From the NCBI GenBank assembly GCA_031772625.1, contig CM062820.1:312345840-312409839 (forward strand): 64,000 nt of DNA, in the 5' to 3' direction. The translations under genes were made by a program, and so were the position numbers. The notes below the pieces were generated by a model. That model saw only the letters and a list, made by a program, of their open reading frames with translations. It had not been told where the DNA came from and did not search any database. Origin of the DNA: Pinus tabuliformis (taxonomy: Eukaryota; Streptophyta; Pinopsida; Pinales; Pinaceae). This document shows, one piece after another, positions 9,653-20,606 of the stretch (its first letter is position 1; every line of letters starts with the position of its first letter).

Positions 9653-12600
9653 GTGAATAACCTCTATGATGAAATTACTAGACTCAAGAGATGTATAGAA
9701 GAAAAGAATGTGATCATTGATACTCTACAATTTCAAATCGATGAAAAAGAAAAACATCTTGAAAAACTAGAAGGTGAAATTGTTGGTCTCAGAAAAGAAA
9801 TTGAGAAAACAAAAGCTATTAATCTTAAGTTTGTCAAAGGATCTGAAACTTTGGATGAGATTATCAATGTGCAGCGGTCTCCTCTAAACAAGACAGGTTT
9901 GGGTTACAATGGAGAAACCTCTCAAGCATCCACCTCAAAAAGTTATCTTGATGCGGCAAGAAGAAATGAGCAGAAGAACAATGAAGATAATCAGGTAAAG
10001 CAGGGACAAAATACAAACAGAAACTATCAGGGGCAATCCATCTTAAGGGTGAACAAAAGCTACAACCAACCACAGGTAAAATCTTCTCAGTTTGGTTCAA
10101 GAATAGATGGAAATAGAAATTACAATCAGTTGGCAGGTAGATTCAATAACTGCAGAAGCTTCTTCAATGGACAATGCTTTTCTTGCCATAATTTTGGTCA
10201 CAAAGCAGCTCAATGTGTTGCATATAAAACAATCATGACTAGGGAAGCTCAAAAACAAAGAAGTATGACAGGGATGACAAAAAGGACCTATAACAACTTT
10301 TCGGTTCTTGAAAATGAAGTCGAATGTTCTATTTGCAATAACTTTGGTCATGAAGAATCTGAATGCAGGAGCAGGTTTCAGCAGAAAAAGGAGCAAGCCT
10401 CAAGCACCAAAACATGGAGAATAAAGGAACCTCAAACAGAAAGATGTGGAATAGCATTTTATGCAGAGGGACAGGAAAATCTATGGTACATTGACAGTGG
10501 ATGTTCGAAGCATATGACAGGTGATAAAGAAAAACTTGAATCTTATTCTGTTCTAGAAAAAGGAAAGAAAGTCTCTTTTGGAAACGATACTCCTGCAACT
10601 ATAAAAGGAAAAGGCATTGCTCAGTTAAAAGGAAAGGTCAAAGCTGGAAATGTTTTGTATGTTGATGGATTGAAGCATAATCTTCTAAGTGTCAACCAGA
10701 TGTGTGATCAAAGAACCGAGGTTATTTTCAGATCAAATGGATGTATTGTTCGTGATATTGATACAGGTAAAACAGTACTCAAAGGCAAAAGAACTCCAAA
10801 TAATCTGTACATATTTGAAGAAGGACAACAACAATGCTATCTAAGCAAGGATGAAGAGCACTGGTTATGGCATCGAAGGTTGGGACATCTAAGCTTTTCA
10901 CAAATAAGGAAAGCATGCAAATATCAGGCAGTTCGTGGTCTTCCAGATATCAAAATTCCAGACAATACCATATGCAAATCTTGTCAATTTGGAAAGCAAA
11001 CCAGAACTAACTTTCCAGAGAAGGAAGGATCAACTAGCATGCCTCTCGAGCTAGTCCATACAGATGTATGTGGTCCATTTAGGAAGAGGACACCTCGAGG
11101 AGAAGAATATCTGATATTATTCATTGATGATTTCTCCAGATTTGTTTGGTTAGGGCTCATGAAGCACAAAGATGAAGCATTCGAAAAATTCAAATCTTTC
11201 AAAGCCTTGGTTGAAAATGAATCAGGACACAAAATTAAGTGCCTCAGATCTGACAGAGGTGGGGAATTTACCTCAAACGAATTTTTCGATTTCTGTGAAG
11301 AACATGGGATAAGAAGAGAATTCTCTACAGCTAGAACTCCTCAGCAAAATGGGGTTGTGGAAAGAATGAACAGAACAATCCAACAAATGGCTCGTGCTAT
11401 GCTTGATGAATCAGGTACTCCCGCAACCTTCTGGGGTGAAGCTGCACATGCTGCGGTTATTATTCTTAACAAAACAAATGTCCGAGTAAACAGCACTCAA
11501 ACACCTCATGAGCTCTGGAGTGGTGAGACTCCTTCGGTGAAGCACTTCAAAATCTTTGGGAGCAAATGTTATATTAAAAATACTGATGAGCAACTTGGCA
11601 AACTTGAACCAAGAGCAGATGAGGGCATTCTTCTTGGTTATTCTCCACATAGCAAAGCATACAAGTGCTACAATAAAAGACTTGGCAAAATTGTTGATAG
11701 CATTGATGTAGTGGTTGATGAGAAGGGATATATTCCTAGGCAAGTTCACCATGAAGACATTGAAGAAGATGAAGGCTACTCTCAAAGACGGAATGATGAA
11801 GAAGAAGAACCTCAAGAAGAACCAGAGGAGAAGACAAGAATAGAAGAGAAGACTCCATCCAGATATGTTCAAAAGAATCATCCGAAATCTCAGATTGTGG
11901 GGCAGAAAGAAGCAGGAGTACAAACAAGGAGGACACTTGCAGAAGCTTCAAGCTATTTGGCATTACTCTCCTCCACTGAACCACAAAATGTGAAAGAGGC
12001 ATGCAAGGATGAATGTTGGGTCAAAGCAATGGATGAAGAACTTGAGCAGATCGAAAAGAACAACACTTGGGAATTAGTTCCTAGACCAAAAGATAAAAAT
12101 GTAATAGGAACAAAATGGGTCTTCAAGAATAAATTGAATGAAAATGGAGAAGTAATTAGGAACAAGGCCAGACTCGTTTGTAAAGGGTATGCACAGCAAG
12201 AAGGAATAGATTTTGAAGAGACCTTTGCTCCTGTGGCAAGACTTGAGGCTATCCGAATGTTCCTTGCTCTCTCAAGCTTTCAAAACTTCAAGGTATTTCA
12301 AATGGATGTGAAATCAGCCTTTCTGAATGGAGACTTAGAAGAAGAAGTATATATTGAGCAGCCAGATGGTTTCATTCTTGGGAATGATCCAAACCTTGTA
12401 TGCAGATTGAAAAAGGCTCTCTATGGACTCAAACAAGCCCCAAGGGCTTGGTACTATTGGTTGGACAAATATCTTCACCAACAAGGCTTTTCAAAAGGAT
12501 CAGCAGATAGCAATCTCTATATAAAAGTTGAAAATAACAAATTGCTAATTCTTGTTGTCTATGTAGATGATATTATCTTTGGCAGCAATGAAGAGACTAT

Positions 12601-13516
12601 GAGTCAAAACTTTGCCTCGGTTATGCAGAAAGAATTCGAAATGTCACTACTTGGAGAATTGACATATTTTCTTGGATTGCAAATTCAACAAAATGAAGGA
12701 GGTATCTTCTTGTCTCAAACCAAATACCTCAAGCAGATCTTGAAGAAGTATGGCATGGAAGAGTCAAAGCCAGTATGTACACCCATGGTTACAGGATGCA
12801 GCCTCAGTGCAAATGATGAATCAGCAGCAGTTCACCAACCCACTTATAGATCCATGATTGGGAGTTTACTCTATTTGACAGGTACCCGACCAGATATTAC
12901 ACATGCAGTAGGAATTGTTGGAAGATTTCAAGCCAACCCAAAGGAAACTCATCTTCAGGCAGTCAAAAGAATCTTCAAGTATCTTCAAGGGACCCAAAAA
13001 TATGGCTTATGGTATCCTAGAAATACAGATCTCACTCTTCATGCTTACACAGATGCAGATTGGGCTGGAAGTGTGGATGATAGGAAAAGCACAAGTGGTG
13101 GTGCTTTCTTCATGGGTTCCAGATTAGTATCTTGGTTCAGCAAGAAACAGAGTTCGATTGCCTTATCTACAGCTGAAGCAGAATATGTGGCTGCGGCATC
13201 TTGTTGCACACAACTTCTTTGGATGATGCAGACCTTGCCGGACTTTCAAATCACTTGCACTCCACCAGTTTCTATCTTATGTGATAATACTAGTGCAATC
13301 AGCATTTCAAAGAATCCAGTCATGCACTCAAAGACCAAGCACATACCAATCAAGTACCATTTTCTCCGGGAACAAGTGCTTGAGCAGAAGGTCAAGTTGG
13401 AGTATGTTCCTTCTAAGGAACAAGTTGCTGATATTCTCACAAAACCACTGCCCAGGGAAACTTTTGAATATCTCAGACAAAAGCTGGGAGTAGTTGATGC
13501 TTCATCCTGCTGTTGA
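9653..13516 (+). CDS. pol: Copia-C pol (protease, integrase, RT, RNase H)
   Basis: An intact frame of about 1288 codons, open from 9635 and so overlapping the end of gag by 16 bases in the -1 frame. The codon at 9653 is GTG, not ATG, so it is unlikely to be an independent start. Residues 1-70 form a coiled-coil (leucine heptads). Two zinc knuckles lie near residues 174 ([14 protein letters not shown]) and 224 ([14 protein letters not shown]). The protease is [12 protein letters not shown] near 277. The pre-integrase and HHCC zinc site HRRLGHLS...CKSCQFGKQ starts near 403. Integrase acidic residues are in HTDVCGPF (about 469), RSDRGGEF (about 533) and VVERMNRT (about 569). RT has [11 protein letters not shown] and YVDDIIFGS near 970. 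RNase H has [16 protein letters not shown] and CDNTSA. All catalytic residues are present. How ribosomes reach this frame is unclear, because I see no classic slippery heptamer in the overlap. Confidence 0.95.
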   Translation: MNNLYDEITRLKRCIEEKNVIIDTLQFQIDEKEKHLEKLEGEIVGLRKEIEKTKAINLKFVKGSETLDEIINVQRSPLNKTGLGYNGETSQASTSKSYLDAARRNEQKNNEDNQVKQGQNTNRNYQGQSILRVNKSYNQPQVKSSQFGSRIDGNRNYNQLAGRFNNCRSFFNGQCFSCHNFGHKAAQCVAYKTIMTREAQKQRSMTGMTKRTYNNFSVLENEVECSICNNFGHEESECRSRFQQKKEQASSTKTWRIKEPQTERCGIAFYAEGQENLWYIDSGCSKHMTGDKEKLESYSVLEKGKKVSFGNDTPATIKGKGIAQLKGKVKAGNVLYVDGLKHNLLSVNQMCDQRTEVIFRSNGCIVRDIDTGKTVLKGKRTPNNLYIFEEGQQQCYLSKDEEHWLWHRRLGHLSFSQIRKACKYQAVRGLPDIKIPDNTICKSCQFGKQTRTNFPEKEGSTSMPLELVHTDVCGPFRKRTPRGEEYLILFIDDFSRFVWLGLMKHKDEAFEKFKSFKALVENESGHKIKCLRSDRGGEFTSNEFFDFCEEHGIRREFSTARTPQQNGVVERMNRTIQQMARAMLDESGTPATFWGEAAHAAVIILNKTNVRVNSTQTPHELWSGETPSVKHFKIFGSKCYIKNTDEQLGKLEPRADEGILLGYSPHSKAYKCYNKRLGKIVDSIDVVVDEKGYIPRQVHHEDIEEDEGYSQRRNDEEEEPQEEPEEKTRIEEKTPSRYVQKNHPKSQIVGQKEAGVQTRRTLAEASSYLALLSSTEPQNVKEACKDECWVKAMDEELEQIEKNNTWELVPRPKDKNVIGTKWVFKNKLNENGEVIRNKARLVCKGYAQQEGIDFEETFAPVARLEAIRMFLALSSFQNFKVFQMDVKSAFLNGDLEEEVYIEQPDGFILGNDPNLVCRLKKALYGLKQAPRAWYYWLDKYLHQQGFSKGSADSNLYIKVENNKLLILVVYVDDIIFGSNEETMSQNFASVMQKEFEMSLLGELTYFLGLQIQQNEGGIFLSQTKYLKQILKKYGMEESKPVCTPMVTGCSLSANDESAAVHQPTYRSMIGSLLYLTGTRPDITHAVGIVGRFQANPKETHLQAVKRIFKYLQGTQKYGLWYPRNTDLTLHAYTDADWAGSVDDRKSTSGGAFFMGSRLVSWFSKKQSSIALSTAEAEYVAAASCCTQLLWMMQTLPDFQITCTPPVSILCDNTSAISISKNPVMHSKTKHIPIKYHFLREQVLEQKVKLEYVPSKEQVADILTKPLPRETFEYLRQKLGVVDASSCC

Positions 13517-13730
13517 AGCTTGTCTGTTCTACAGAAAAGTTGGTATACGCAAGTTACGAAAGGTATATACGCGTATACACGCGGATTTATGCTGGGAAAG
13601 TCGCGTGTATGGTGTACGCTTGTTGCAGAGAGTATATCCGCGTCCATACGCTGTTTTGTGCAGGATAAATCGCGTATATGGAGTTCTGAGCAGCAAGGGC
13701 AAACTCTGGTTTGAAAAGGTCTGAGATGGG
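13517..13730 (+). repeat. Palindrome cluster after Copia-C pol
   Basis: Directly after the pol stop, about five to six copies of the GCGTATACGC-like motif seen in the LTR recur, for example TATACGCGTATACACGCG near 13570, TCGCGTGTATGGTGTACGC near 13602 and ATCGCGTATATGG near 13670. There is no coding sequence. Presence in both the LTR and the internal 3' region suggests a structural or protein-binding role. Confidence 0.7.
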
Positions 13731-14329
13731 TATGTCAGAATCCTTCAGACACAGTTTCAGGAGGTGCAGCAGGCACAGGTTCAGGGGGAGCAGCTTAAAA
13801 AGTCTCATAAAGCATTGTTGGCATTTAGATGTTTTGGTTATTGGTTTCAGGAGAAGGAGCTCAGAAAGAAATCCTGGTTGCTGATCTAAAAGATGTTTAT
13901 CAGATGCTGCTGGTGACTTTCATAAGTCTTGGTCTAGATCTGTTGTCTCTATGTCATGTATCTCTTTTGTGATATCTCTTTTATGATGTCAAGGTCATGT
14001 AACGACCTAGGTTGGTTTCCCCACTATGCCTGGGATGATTGATGTAATATAATTGGTTGTTTCTGAAGTGTCCCCTCTTGGTACGGAGTATGGATGTATG
14101 TATTGAGTCTTTTGGTGATAGGAAGGTTCCTTATGGTGTAGAAGTCTTGGTTCTTGTTGAAGAACATCTTTTACAGATCTGGCCTACAGTCAGGGGGAGC
14201 ATGATTCAGCACAGCCAAGCAGAGGTATCAGCATGTACTCAGGGGGAGCATAGCCCTTTGCCCTTGATGACAAAGGGGGAGAATGATTCTAAGGATCTTG
14301 AGGTTGCCATCAAGTCCAAAGGGGGAGAT
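13731..14329 (+). other. Copia-C 3' region with repeated polypurine tracts
   Basis: This noncoding stretch ends at the 3' LTR. The motif CAGGGGGAGCA or AAAGGGGGAGA occurs at about 13779, 14190, 14241, 14272 and 14318. The last one, ending three bases before the LTR, is the primary polypurine tract that primes plus-strand DNA. Multiplied polypurine tracts are a described hallmark of Sireviruses. No envelope-like ORF is present. Confidence 0.85.
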
Positions 14330-15843
14330 TGTTGGCATTTTGGCACAGGTGTGGCGCTTTGATACAGGTGTTGTCCTTGATGGCAACTCTCTTTGATGAC
14401 AGATCTCCGTTCAGACTACAGAATAAAGAGAAATCTAATATACGCCGGTTAATCAAGTCCAAGTTGCGTATACACGCTGGTGATATGCATACTAAGTCGC
14501 GTATACGCAGGAGAGCTATATACGAAGGCGCGTATACATGCAGATGCATGAACAGAAAAGGGCGTATATGTCAGGAAGTTTCCTTTTGGTCCATGGTAGT
14601 TAGTCCTCGGTACTTGTGCCCATGTCTTTGGACCAAAGTACCTCGACAGACGTGTAGATCTCTAGTTTTGAAGTTGATGGTTTTGGATTTCTATGGTTTT
14701 GGCTCTTGGTATTGAGCTAGGCCTAAGGCTATATAAGGAGGAGAAGATCATTAGGCAAATCATCTTGTAAAGGCTTGAATATCTGAAGAAGAAAGAGATC
14801 TGGTATGCAGGTTCAGGGTTGCTTGATCTAAGCTAAGGAGAGATCACTTCGGTTGATGGAAGACTAGATCTAAAGGATAGATCGGGATCTAATGATTTGA
14901 AATGCACTATTATGATATGGTTGATTATGCGTATTTCTAGATCTGCATACTGACGCAATGTTATGTTCTGGGTCTAACTGATGTCTGGTACAGCTGCAAG
15001 TTGATAGAATTTATTTTTAGATCTGTACGCAGGTTGGCTTCGGTAAAAGCGCGTGTATACGCGGGTTTCTCTCATTGAAGTAGCGTATATATTTTGGAGC
15101 TTGATTTTTGAGTTACAGTTGGGTCTGACTGTTGTTGCAGAGTTCTGTAGTCTGCTCTGTGTTCTGGCAACTGGTGATTGACAGGGTTCAGTGGTTCAGT
15201 GATTCAAAGTTTGATGATGAGTATTGGTTGTTTTATGCTTCAATGATCTGTTTGTGGTCTACAGATTGTAATGTTGTGCTTCAGGAATATCCAGTCTGAA
15301 AATGTATGAAAGGTGGTACCTGAAAGAAAGAAGATTGTAGGTCAGCACCTACGTACTAGTATCTTAGCTAGTACAAGAGCAGAGGGGGTTGGAGCTCCCT
15401 TCCAAGGAAGTTTGGAGAACGAGAGAAGGTTGTAGCCTTCTGCAGGTTGTAGCCTGCGTACTAGTATAAGGCTGCACCAGTACAAAAAGATTGTAAACTG
15501 AAGTTTCATATTAAAGAAAGATAGAGACGACTTGCAGCAGGTGGTTTTCACCCACATTGGGTTTCCACCTTATATCTTGGTGTTCATATGTGTGGTTTCT
15601 GTGTGATCTGTTCTACTGCATCTGTTTATTCTTAATATGGTGAATAATGTCCTCATGCACTTAACTGAAGATAAAATGACTGAATTATAAGATTTCTAGT
15701 TATACGTTGTTTTCTTTATTCACAGTTGCGTGTACACGCTGGTTCACTTAACGAAAGTAGCGTATATGTTTCTGAGCATTGAAAAAGTTTTATAGTTCTG
15801 ATAATACTGATTCACCCCCCCCCTCTCAGTATTATTTCCAACA
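14330..15843 (+). repeat. Copia-C 3' LTR
   Basis: A 1514-bp copy of the LTR at 7101-8612, differing by about eight substitutions and a 2-base longer C-run near 15820. It has the same TATA box and palindromes. It ends TTTCCAACA and is followed by the GATAT duplication. Confidence 0.97.
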
Positions 15844-15848
15844 GATAT
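15844..15848. repeat. Copia-C target site duplication, right
   Basis: GATAT, identical to 7096-7100. Removing 7101-15848 rejoins the Gypsy-B pol sequence. Confidence 0.97.
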
Positions 15849-18777
15849 CATTGGAAATTTAATTCAGAATCCACCCCCCAGTATGTTGCTATTAGAAGAT
15901 CTAGTGAGAGAAACCTAAGAAAATCCCCTATTTGATCTCTGTGGGGCTGACCAGACCTCTCTCCGTGTTAAGAATATAGAGTTCGGCCCAAAAGGAACCT
16001 TGAAAATCAACTCATCCCTATCCACCTCCTGGGAGAAGGAACTGTGTAGCTTATTGAGAAAACATTTAGATGCCTTCGCCTGGAGCTATAAGGAGATGAA
16101 GGGAGTGCACCCTTCAATTTCTACTCATCACATATACATTAAGGAAGATTGAAAACCAGTTAGGCAGCCTCAAAGGAAGATGAATCCAGCCCTTAAAGAC
16201 AATGTCAAGGAAGAATTGCAAAAGCTACTTGATGCAAGATTCATCTACCCCATCTCTAACAGTGAATGGGTCTATCCTTTGGTGCTAGTGCCAAAGAAAA
16301 ATGGTAATTGGAGAATCTGTGTCGATTATCAGGAACTGAACAAGGCCACTAAAAGGGGCCATTTTCCTTTGCCTTTCATAGATCAAGTGTCAGATGGTCT
16401 GGCGGGGAAAAAGTTTTTCTCCTTCCTAGATGGGTTTAGCAAGTACAATCAGATTCAAATCGGCCTGGAAGACAAAGATAATACCACCTTCACTTGTCCT
16501 TGGGGTACCTTTGCATATCGGGTCCTTCCTTTTTCTTGTGCAATGCTCTAGCCACTTTCCAGAGAGCAGTATTGAGTATATTCTCTGAACTGGTTCATGA
16601 TGCAGTGGAAATATATATGGATGATTTTACTCCTTATGGTTCTAACTTCCAGGAAGCTTTATCTAACCTGGGAAAAGTTTTGGACAAGTGTATTGAAATG
16701 AACCTGTCCCTCAGTCTGGAAAAATGTGAATTCTTGATGACTGAAGGGACTGTGCTAGGTCATGCAATATCTCAACAAGGATTGCAGGTGGACCCCAACA
16801 AAATTGCCATCATCCAAAGGGTCCCACCTCCTCAAAAGGTGAGAGATGTCTGAAGTTTCCTAGGCTTAGCGGGATATTACAAAATATTCATTAAAGATTT
16901 CAGTAAGTTAGCCTCTCCATTGTTTGGTCTTTTGGGAAAAGATGTCGAGTTCATATGGATTGAAACCTGTCAAGAAGCCCTAGATACCTTGAAAAGAAAA
17001 CTTGTGACTGCCCCAATTTTGAGAGGCCCAAACTAGGCCCTACCTTTCCACATTCACACAGATGCCTCGAACAAAGCAATAGGAGTAGCCTTAGGGAAAG
17101 TTGATGAAAAGTTACCTTATGCCATATACTTTATAAGTAAAAATTTGTCAAAGGTAGAGTTAAAGTACACGGTAACCAAGAAGGAACTCCTAGATGTAGT
17201 ACATTCCTTTAATAAATTCAAACATTACAGCACAGGCTATCAAACCTTTGTACACACTGATCATGTTGCAATTAGGTATTTAATGAACAAACCATATGTA
17301 AATGCTCACATTATTAAATGGTTGCTTTTACTGTAGCAGTTTGATTTAACCATTGTTGATAAGCCTGGTAAAGAAAATGTTGTTGCTGACTTTTTGTCTA
17401 GAATAGATTTGCCTACATGTGAGGAAGGAATGGTGGATGATCAAATGGTTTCCTGATATAGCAAGTTACTTGGTTTCAGCACAGTTGCCACCACACCTAT
17501 CCTCAAAAGAGAAGAGCAAGATCGTGAGTAAAAGTGCCCCTTTCACTTGGATTGGGGGCAATCTCTTCAAATTTAGCCTAGATCGGATCTTGAGAAGATG
17601 TGTCAGGGAGAAGCAAGTTTTTGACATTCTCCTAACCTATCATGACGGGCCTTGCGGAGGCCATTTTGGAGAAAAAAGGACTACCTTCAAAATCTTGTAA
17701 TCAGGTTACTATTGGCCCACTCTTCATCAAGATGTGAAGAGATATACTAGCCAATGCGATCGGTGCCAAAAGATGGGGAAACCTACTCCAAAGGATGAGA
17801 TGCCCATGCAACCTCAAGTGATTTTTGAGCCATTTGAGAAGTGGGGCATGGACTTTGTGGGTCCTATCAACCCTCCTCCAAAACAAAGGCAATACATCAT
17901 TTGTGTGCATTGATTACCTAACAAAATGTGTAGAGACAAAAGCAATCAAGGCAGCAACAGAGGAAAAAGTAGCTAAGTTTTTAAGAGAGAATATCTTCTA
18001 TAAGTTCGAGTATCCAAGAGAACTGGTTACAGATCAAGGCAGTCAGTTCACTTCCAATTTGATTGAATACCTGCTCACACATCATAAAATCAAGCACGGG
18101 ACTTCCACCCCTTACCATCCACAAGCCAATGGGCAGGTGTAAGTCACTAACAGAGCTTTGGAAGGAATTCTGACCAAGGTAGTAAGTAGCAGTAGAAAAG
18201 ATTGGGCAGATAGATTGGTTGAGGCCACCTTGGCCTACAACACCACATGGAAGACCACCACTAGGTTCACACCCTATGAACTAGTCTATGGGAAGAAGGC
18301 TTTGTTGTCAATAGAATTTGAATACAATACACTAAGGATGGCAGCTCAGTTAGACCTAGACCTCAGCCATGGAAAAAGGGACAGGTTACTCCAACTCAAT
18401 GGATTAGATGAACAAAGATTGCAAGCCCTTCTCCACAGAGAGGTAGTCTAGCTTCAAAGGAAGATATGGCATGACAAAAATATCAAGGAGAAGCAATTCT
18501 AAGAAGGAGATTGGGCACTGCTCTATGACTCAAGGTATAAATATTTCAAAGGCAAGCTGAGGACAAGATGGCTGGGACCCTACACTGTAGAAAAATGCAA
18601 TGACAATGGTTCAGTTCTGATCAAAACCATTGATGAGGAAGCCATCCCCATGCTTGTCAATGGACATAGGTTGAAAATGTACAAGAAGCCCCTCTCAAAG
18701 CGAGAGTTCATTGAAGATCTAAATAAGACAATGTCGGTAGTGGAGCAGGTCTCAGCCTCCACTCCACCCACTCACTA
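15849..18777 (+). pseudogene. Gypsy-B pol continued: RT, RNase H, integrase, broken
   Basis: The Gypsy-B polyprotein resumes after the GATAT duplication. RT shows NGNWRICVDYQELNKAT near 16305, FFSFLDGFSKYNQIQI near 16415 and the catalytic EIYMDDFTPYG near 16610. A frameshift separates these near 16550. RNase H includes the AYT-like segment HTDVAIRYLM... region near 17255, where the frame is broken by further stops. Integrase has the zinc-binding HDGPCGGHF and QCDRCQKMG pieces (17640-17775), CIDYLTKCVEA with the first catalytic Asp near 17908, and VTDQGSQFTS with the second near 18028. The catalytic Glu after NGQV is a TAA stop at 18140-18142. The C-terminal domain ends NGHRLKMYKKPLSKREF with a stop at 18775. 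Similarity is to the Athila/Tat branch. It is non-functional. Confidence 0.88.
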
Positions 18778-18797
18778 AGAAAGAAGAAAAATAATAA

Positions 18798-18982
18798 GGA
18801 CTCAAGTGAAAACCTCTATGAGGCACTTGAGTCCCATCATTGGGTTGAAAACCTCTTTTGAGGCGGCCCAGTGATGACAAAAACAAAAAAAAAGAGAGAG
18901 AGAATAAGATCCCTGGGTGAAAACCTCCCTTGGAGGTGCCCAGGGTAGGCAAGTAGGGTGAAAACCTCCTAGAGGTGCCCTA
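18798..18982 (+). repeat. Array of four compound hairpins after Gypsy-B pol
   Basis: Four units at 18798-18834, 18837-18874, 18911-18945 and 18954-18982 share the core GTGAAAACCTC...GAGG(T)GCCC, itself a hairpin CCTC/GAGG. Each core is flanked by its own outer stem: GGACTCAAGTG with CACTTGAGTCC, TCATTGGGTT with GGCCCAGTGA (with G-T pairs), CCCTGGG with CCCAGGG, and TAGGG with CCCTA. The stem sequences differ but pairing is kept, which points to selection on RNA or DNA structure. It lies 21 bases past the pol stop. Function is unknown. Confidence 0.75.
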
Positions 18983-20606
18983 GTTGTCTTTTCAAAAAAA
19001 AACAAAAAAAAACAAAGAAAAAAAGAAGAGAAAATTGACTTTTAAAATGCATTGCAGGTTACAGGTGTACCACAGCAAGCAAGAGGAAATGCCACAAAGC
19101 CTATTACTCATCCTCTATCCTCTTCTCCATCATTTCTGAACTTTTTTTTCCACCTCTCTGTGTTTTTTTCTGAATATTGCGTATCTTACAGGAGGCCCTA
19201 TGTATTCTACAGGAGGCTCCTGTAGAAATCACAGAGAGTCTAAAATAGATTTTAAAAACAGTTTGAGGAGCTGGGGATTTTCATAGGGAGCATGTAGGCC
19301 ATCCTATGGCTATCCACCATCCTAACCATCCATCCCACACCTGCACCACCTCATTTCCATTGATTTCTTTCCTTCCTGCAGCAAAAACACAGAAACCAGT
19401 TAAAAAAAAAGATGTGATAAAAAGAACAGAACCTCCACAACTCACCTGCAGCTTACCAAATACCTCTCCAGTGCCATTGGTATCTTTAGTGGCATCCTCA
19501 CAGCTCCAGTACAAGAATCAGCTAAAAATTTTAGAGGGAGAAGTAGCTACAAGAGCTCCTGTAGGATTTCCTGTAGCATCTTATCCCCTTAAAATCAAGC
19601 TCCAGCAACAAAATAGGTGCAGCCACAGGAATGTAGAGGATGTTTGAACCAAGATTCAGCTAAAGGGTACCTATACAAAACAAATGAGCCACATATCAAG
19701 GAGCAAAAAGCATAATAGCAGAAAGGATATAGGCATGGAGCCACTGAAATCCGAGCATGCAGCAGCAACAGAACCATGCAGCACCACAACATGAACATTC
19801 GACCTGCAGGTAAGTGTCTAACCCTCTCCTCTATTGCATCTGTATAATTCAAAAATTGCATGAACAAATGATATGGTTAGGGTAAAACTAGAAAGGTGGC
19901 CAGTTAACTAGCCACCCACATCCAGTTCGACTGCGCTCATCCGGAGATCCTACACATGTGTGCCTAGTCAACTCACAGAAAATCCAAAAAGACAAGTAGT
20001 GGCGGGTGTATAAGCTCCGATGCAAATGATGGGAAGTGATTTCACATAGAATTCATGAGGAGTCATGATGACATAGCAGTGGGGACCAACGGTCTAAATA
20101 ATGGAAACATACCCTTTTTGCCACCTCACATCATCGCCGGAAATATCTCAAGCAAACATAAGTACTCCTCCTCGAACTTATTCACCACCTTTGTTTCCAT
20201 TTTATCATCATTCCCGCAGCTGCAGCAAGCTCCATACCACCTCCATAGCCTCGAGACCATCGTTCTCTATCATTTTCACCGCTCCTCCTCTTATCGAGAT
20301 TCTACATGAGCATTATCGGGTTCTACAGGAGCAGTAATAGGTTCTACAGGAGAACCTACAGCCATTTCTATAGGAGGGGAAGTAAGCAGTTTGACAAGAG
20401 AAAACATGGGGTTTTCGCTCAAATTCAGATCTGAAGAGGTAGGCTCTGCACAAACCCACCTTGGATATTCATATGTATGTCAAGGAATGATGCAATTTTC
20501 AGGATGAATTAACCCTGAAAAGAAGAGGAATTGCATTAAAAAAAAAATTATGCCTGTTTCTTAAGAAAAAAACACAGTTTTTCTATGTTTCCTGTTTCTA
20601 CAAAAA
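18983..20606 (+). other. Gypsy-B spacer between pol and third frame
   Basis: About 1.6 kb without a convincing gene. It contains A-rich runs (18990-19025) and several CTACAGGAG or CTCCTGTAG motifs, including a perfect 9-bp inverted repeat CTACAGGAG-G-CTCCTGTAG near 19198-19216 and further copies near 19555, 20330 and 20342. Short open frames here look random. A leader or intron for the downstream frame could lie here, but I cannot show splice sites. Confidence 0.5.

Larger units (their letters stand above)
7101..15843 (+). mobile_element. Copia-C: young Sirevirus-like Ty1/copia element
   Basis: An 8743-bp full-length element inside Gypsy-B. It has 1.5-kb LTRs differing by about eight substitutions and one 2-base indel, a perfect initiator tRNA-Met PBS, a gag frame, a pol frame with all expected catalytic motifs, a noncoding region after pol with several polypurine repeats, and a GATAT target duplication. 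A coiled-coil and extra zinc knuckles at the start of pol, the pre-integrase wording [14 protein letters not shown], and repeated polypurine tracts are features known from Sireviruses. The low LTR divergence (about 0.5%) means recent insertion. It is the only element here that might still be mobile, subject to how pol is expressed. Confidence 0.96.

Noticed and set aside
9632-9653. Programmed -1 frameshift between Copia-C gag and pol.
   Set aside because: Frame relation fits, but I find no slippery heptamer in the 16-base overlap, so I only note it as an open question.
10097-12165. Several minus-strand frames of 70-170 codons opposite Copia-C pol.
   Set aside because: They are shadows of an intact pol with full domain order; no start context or domains.
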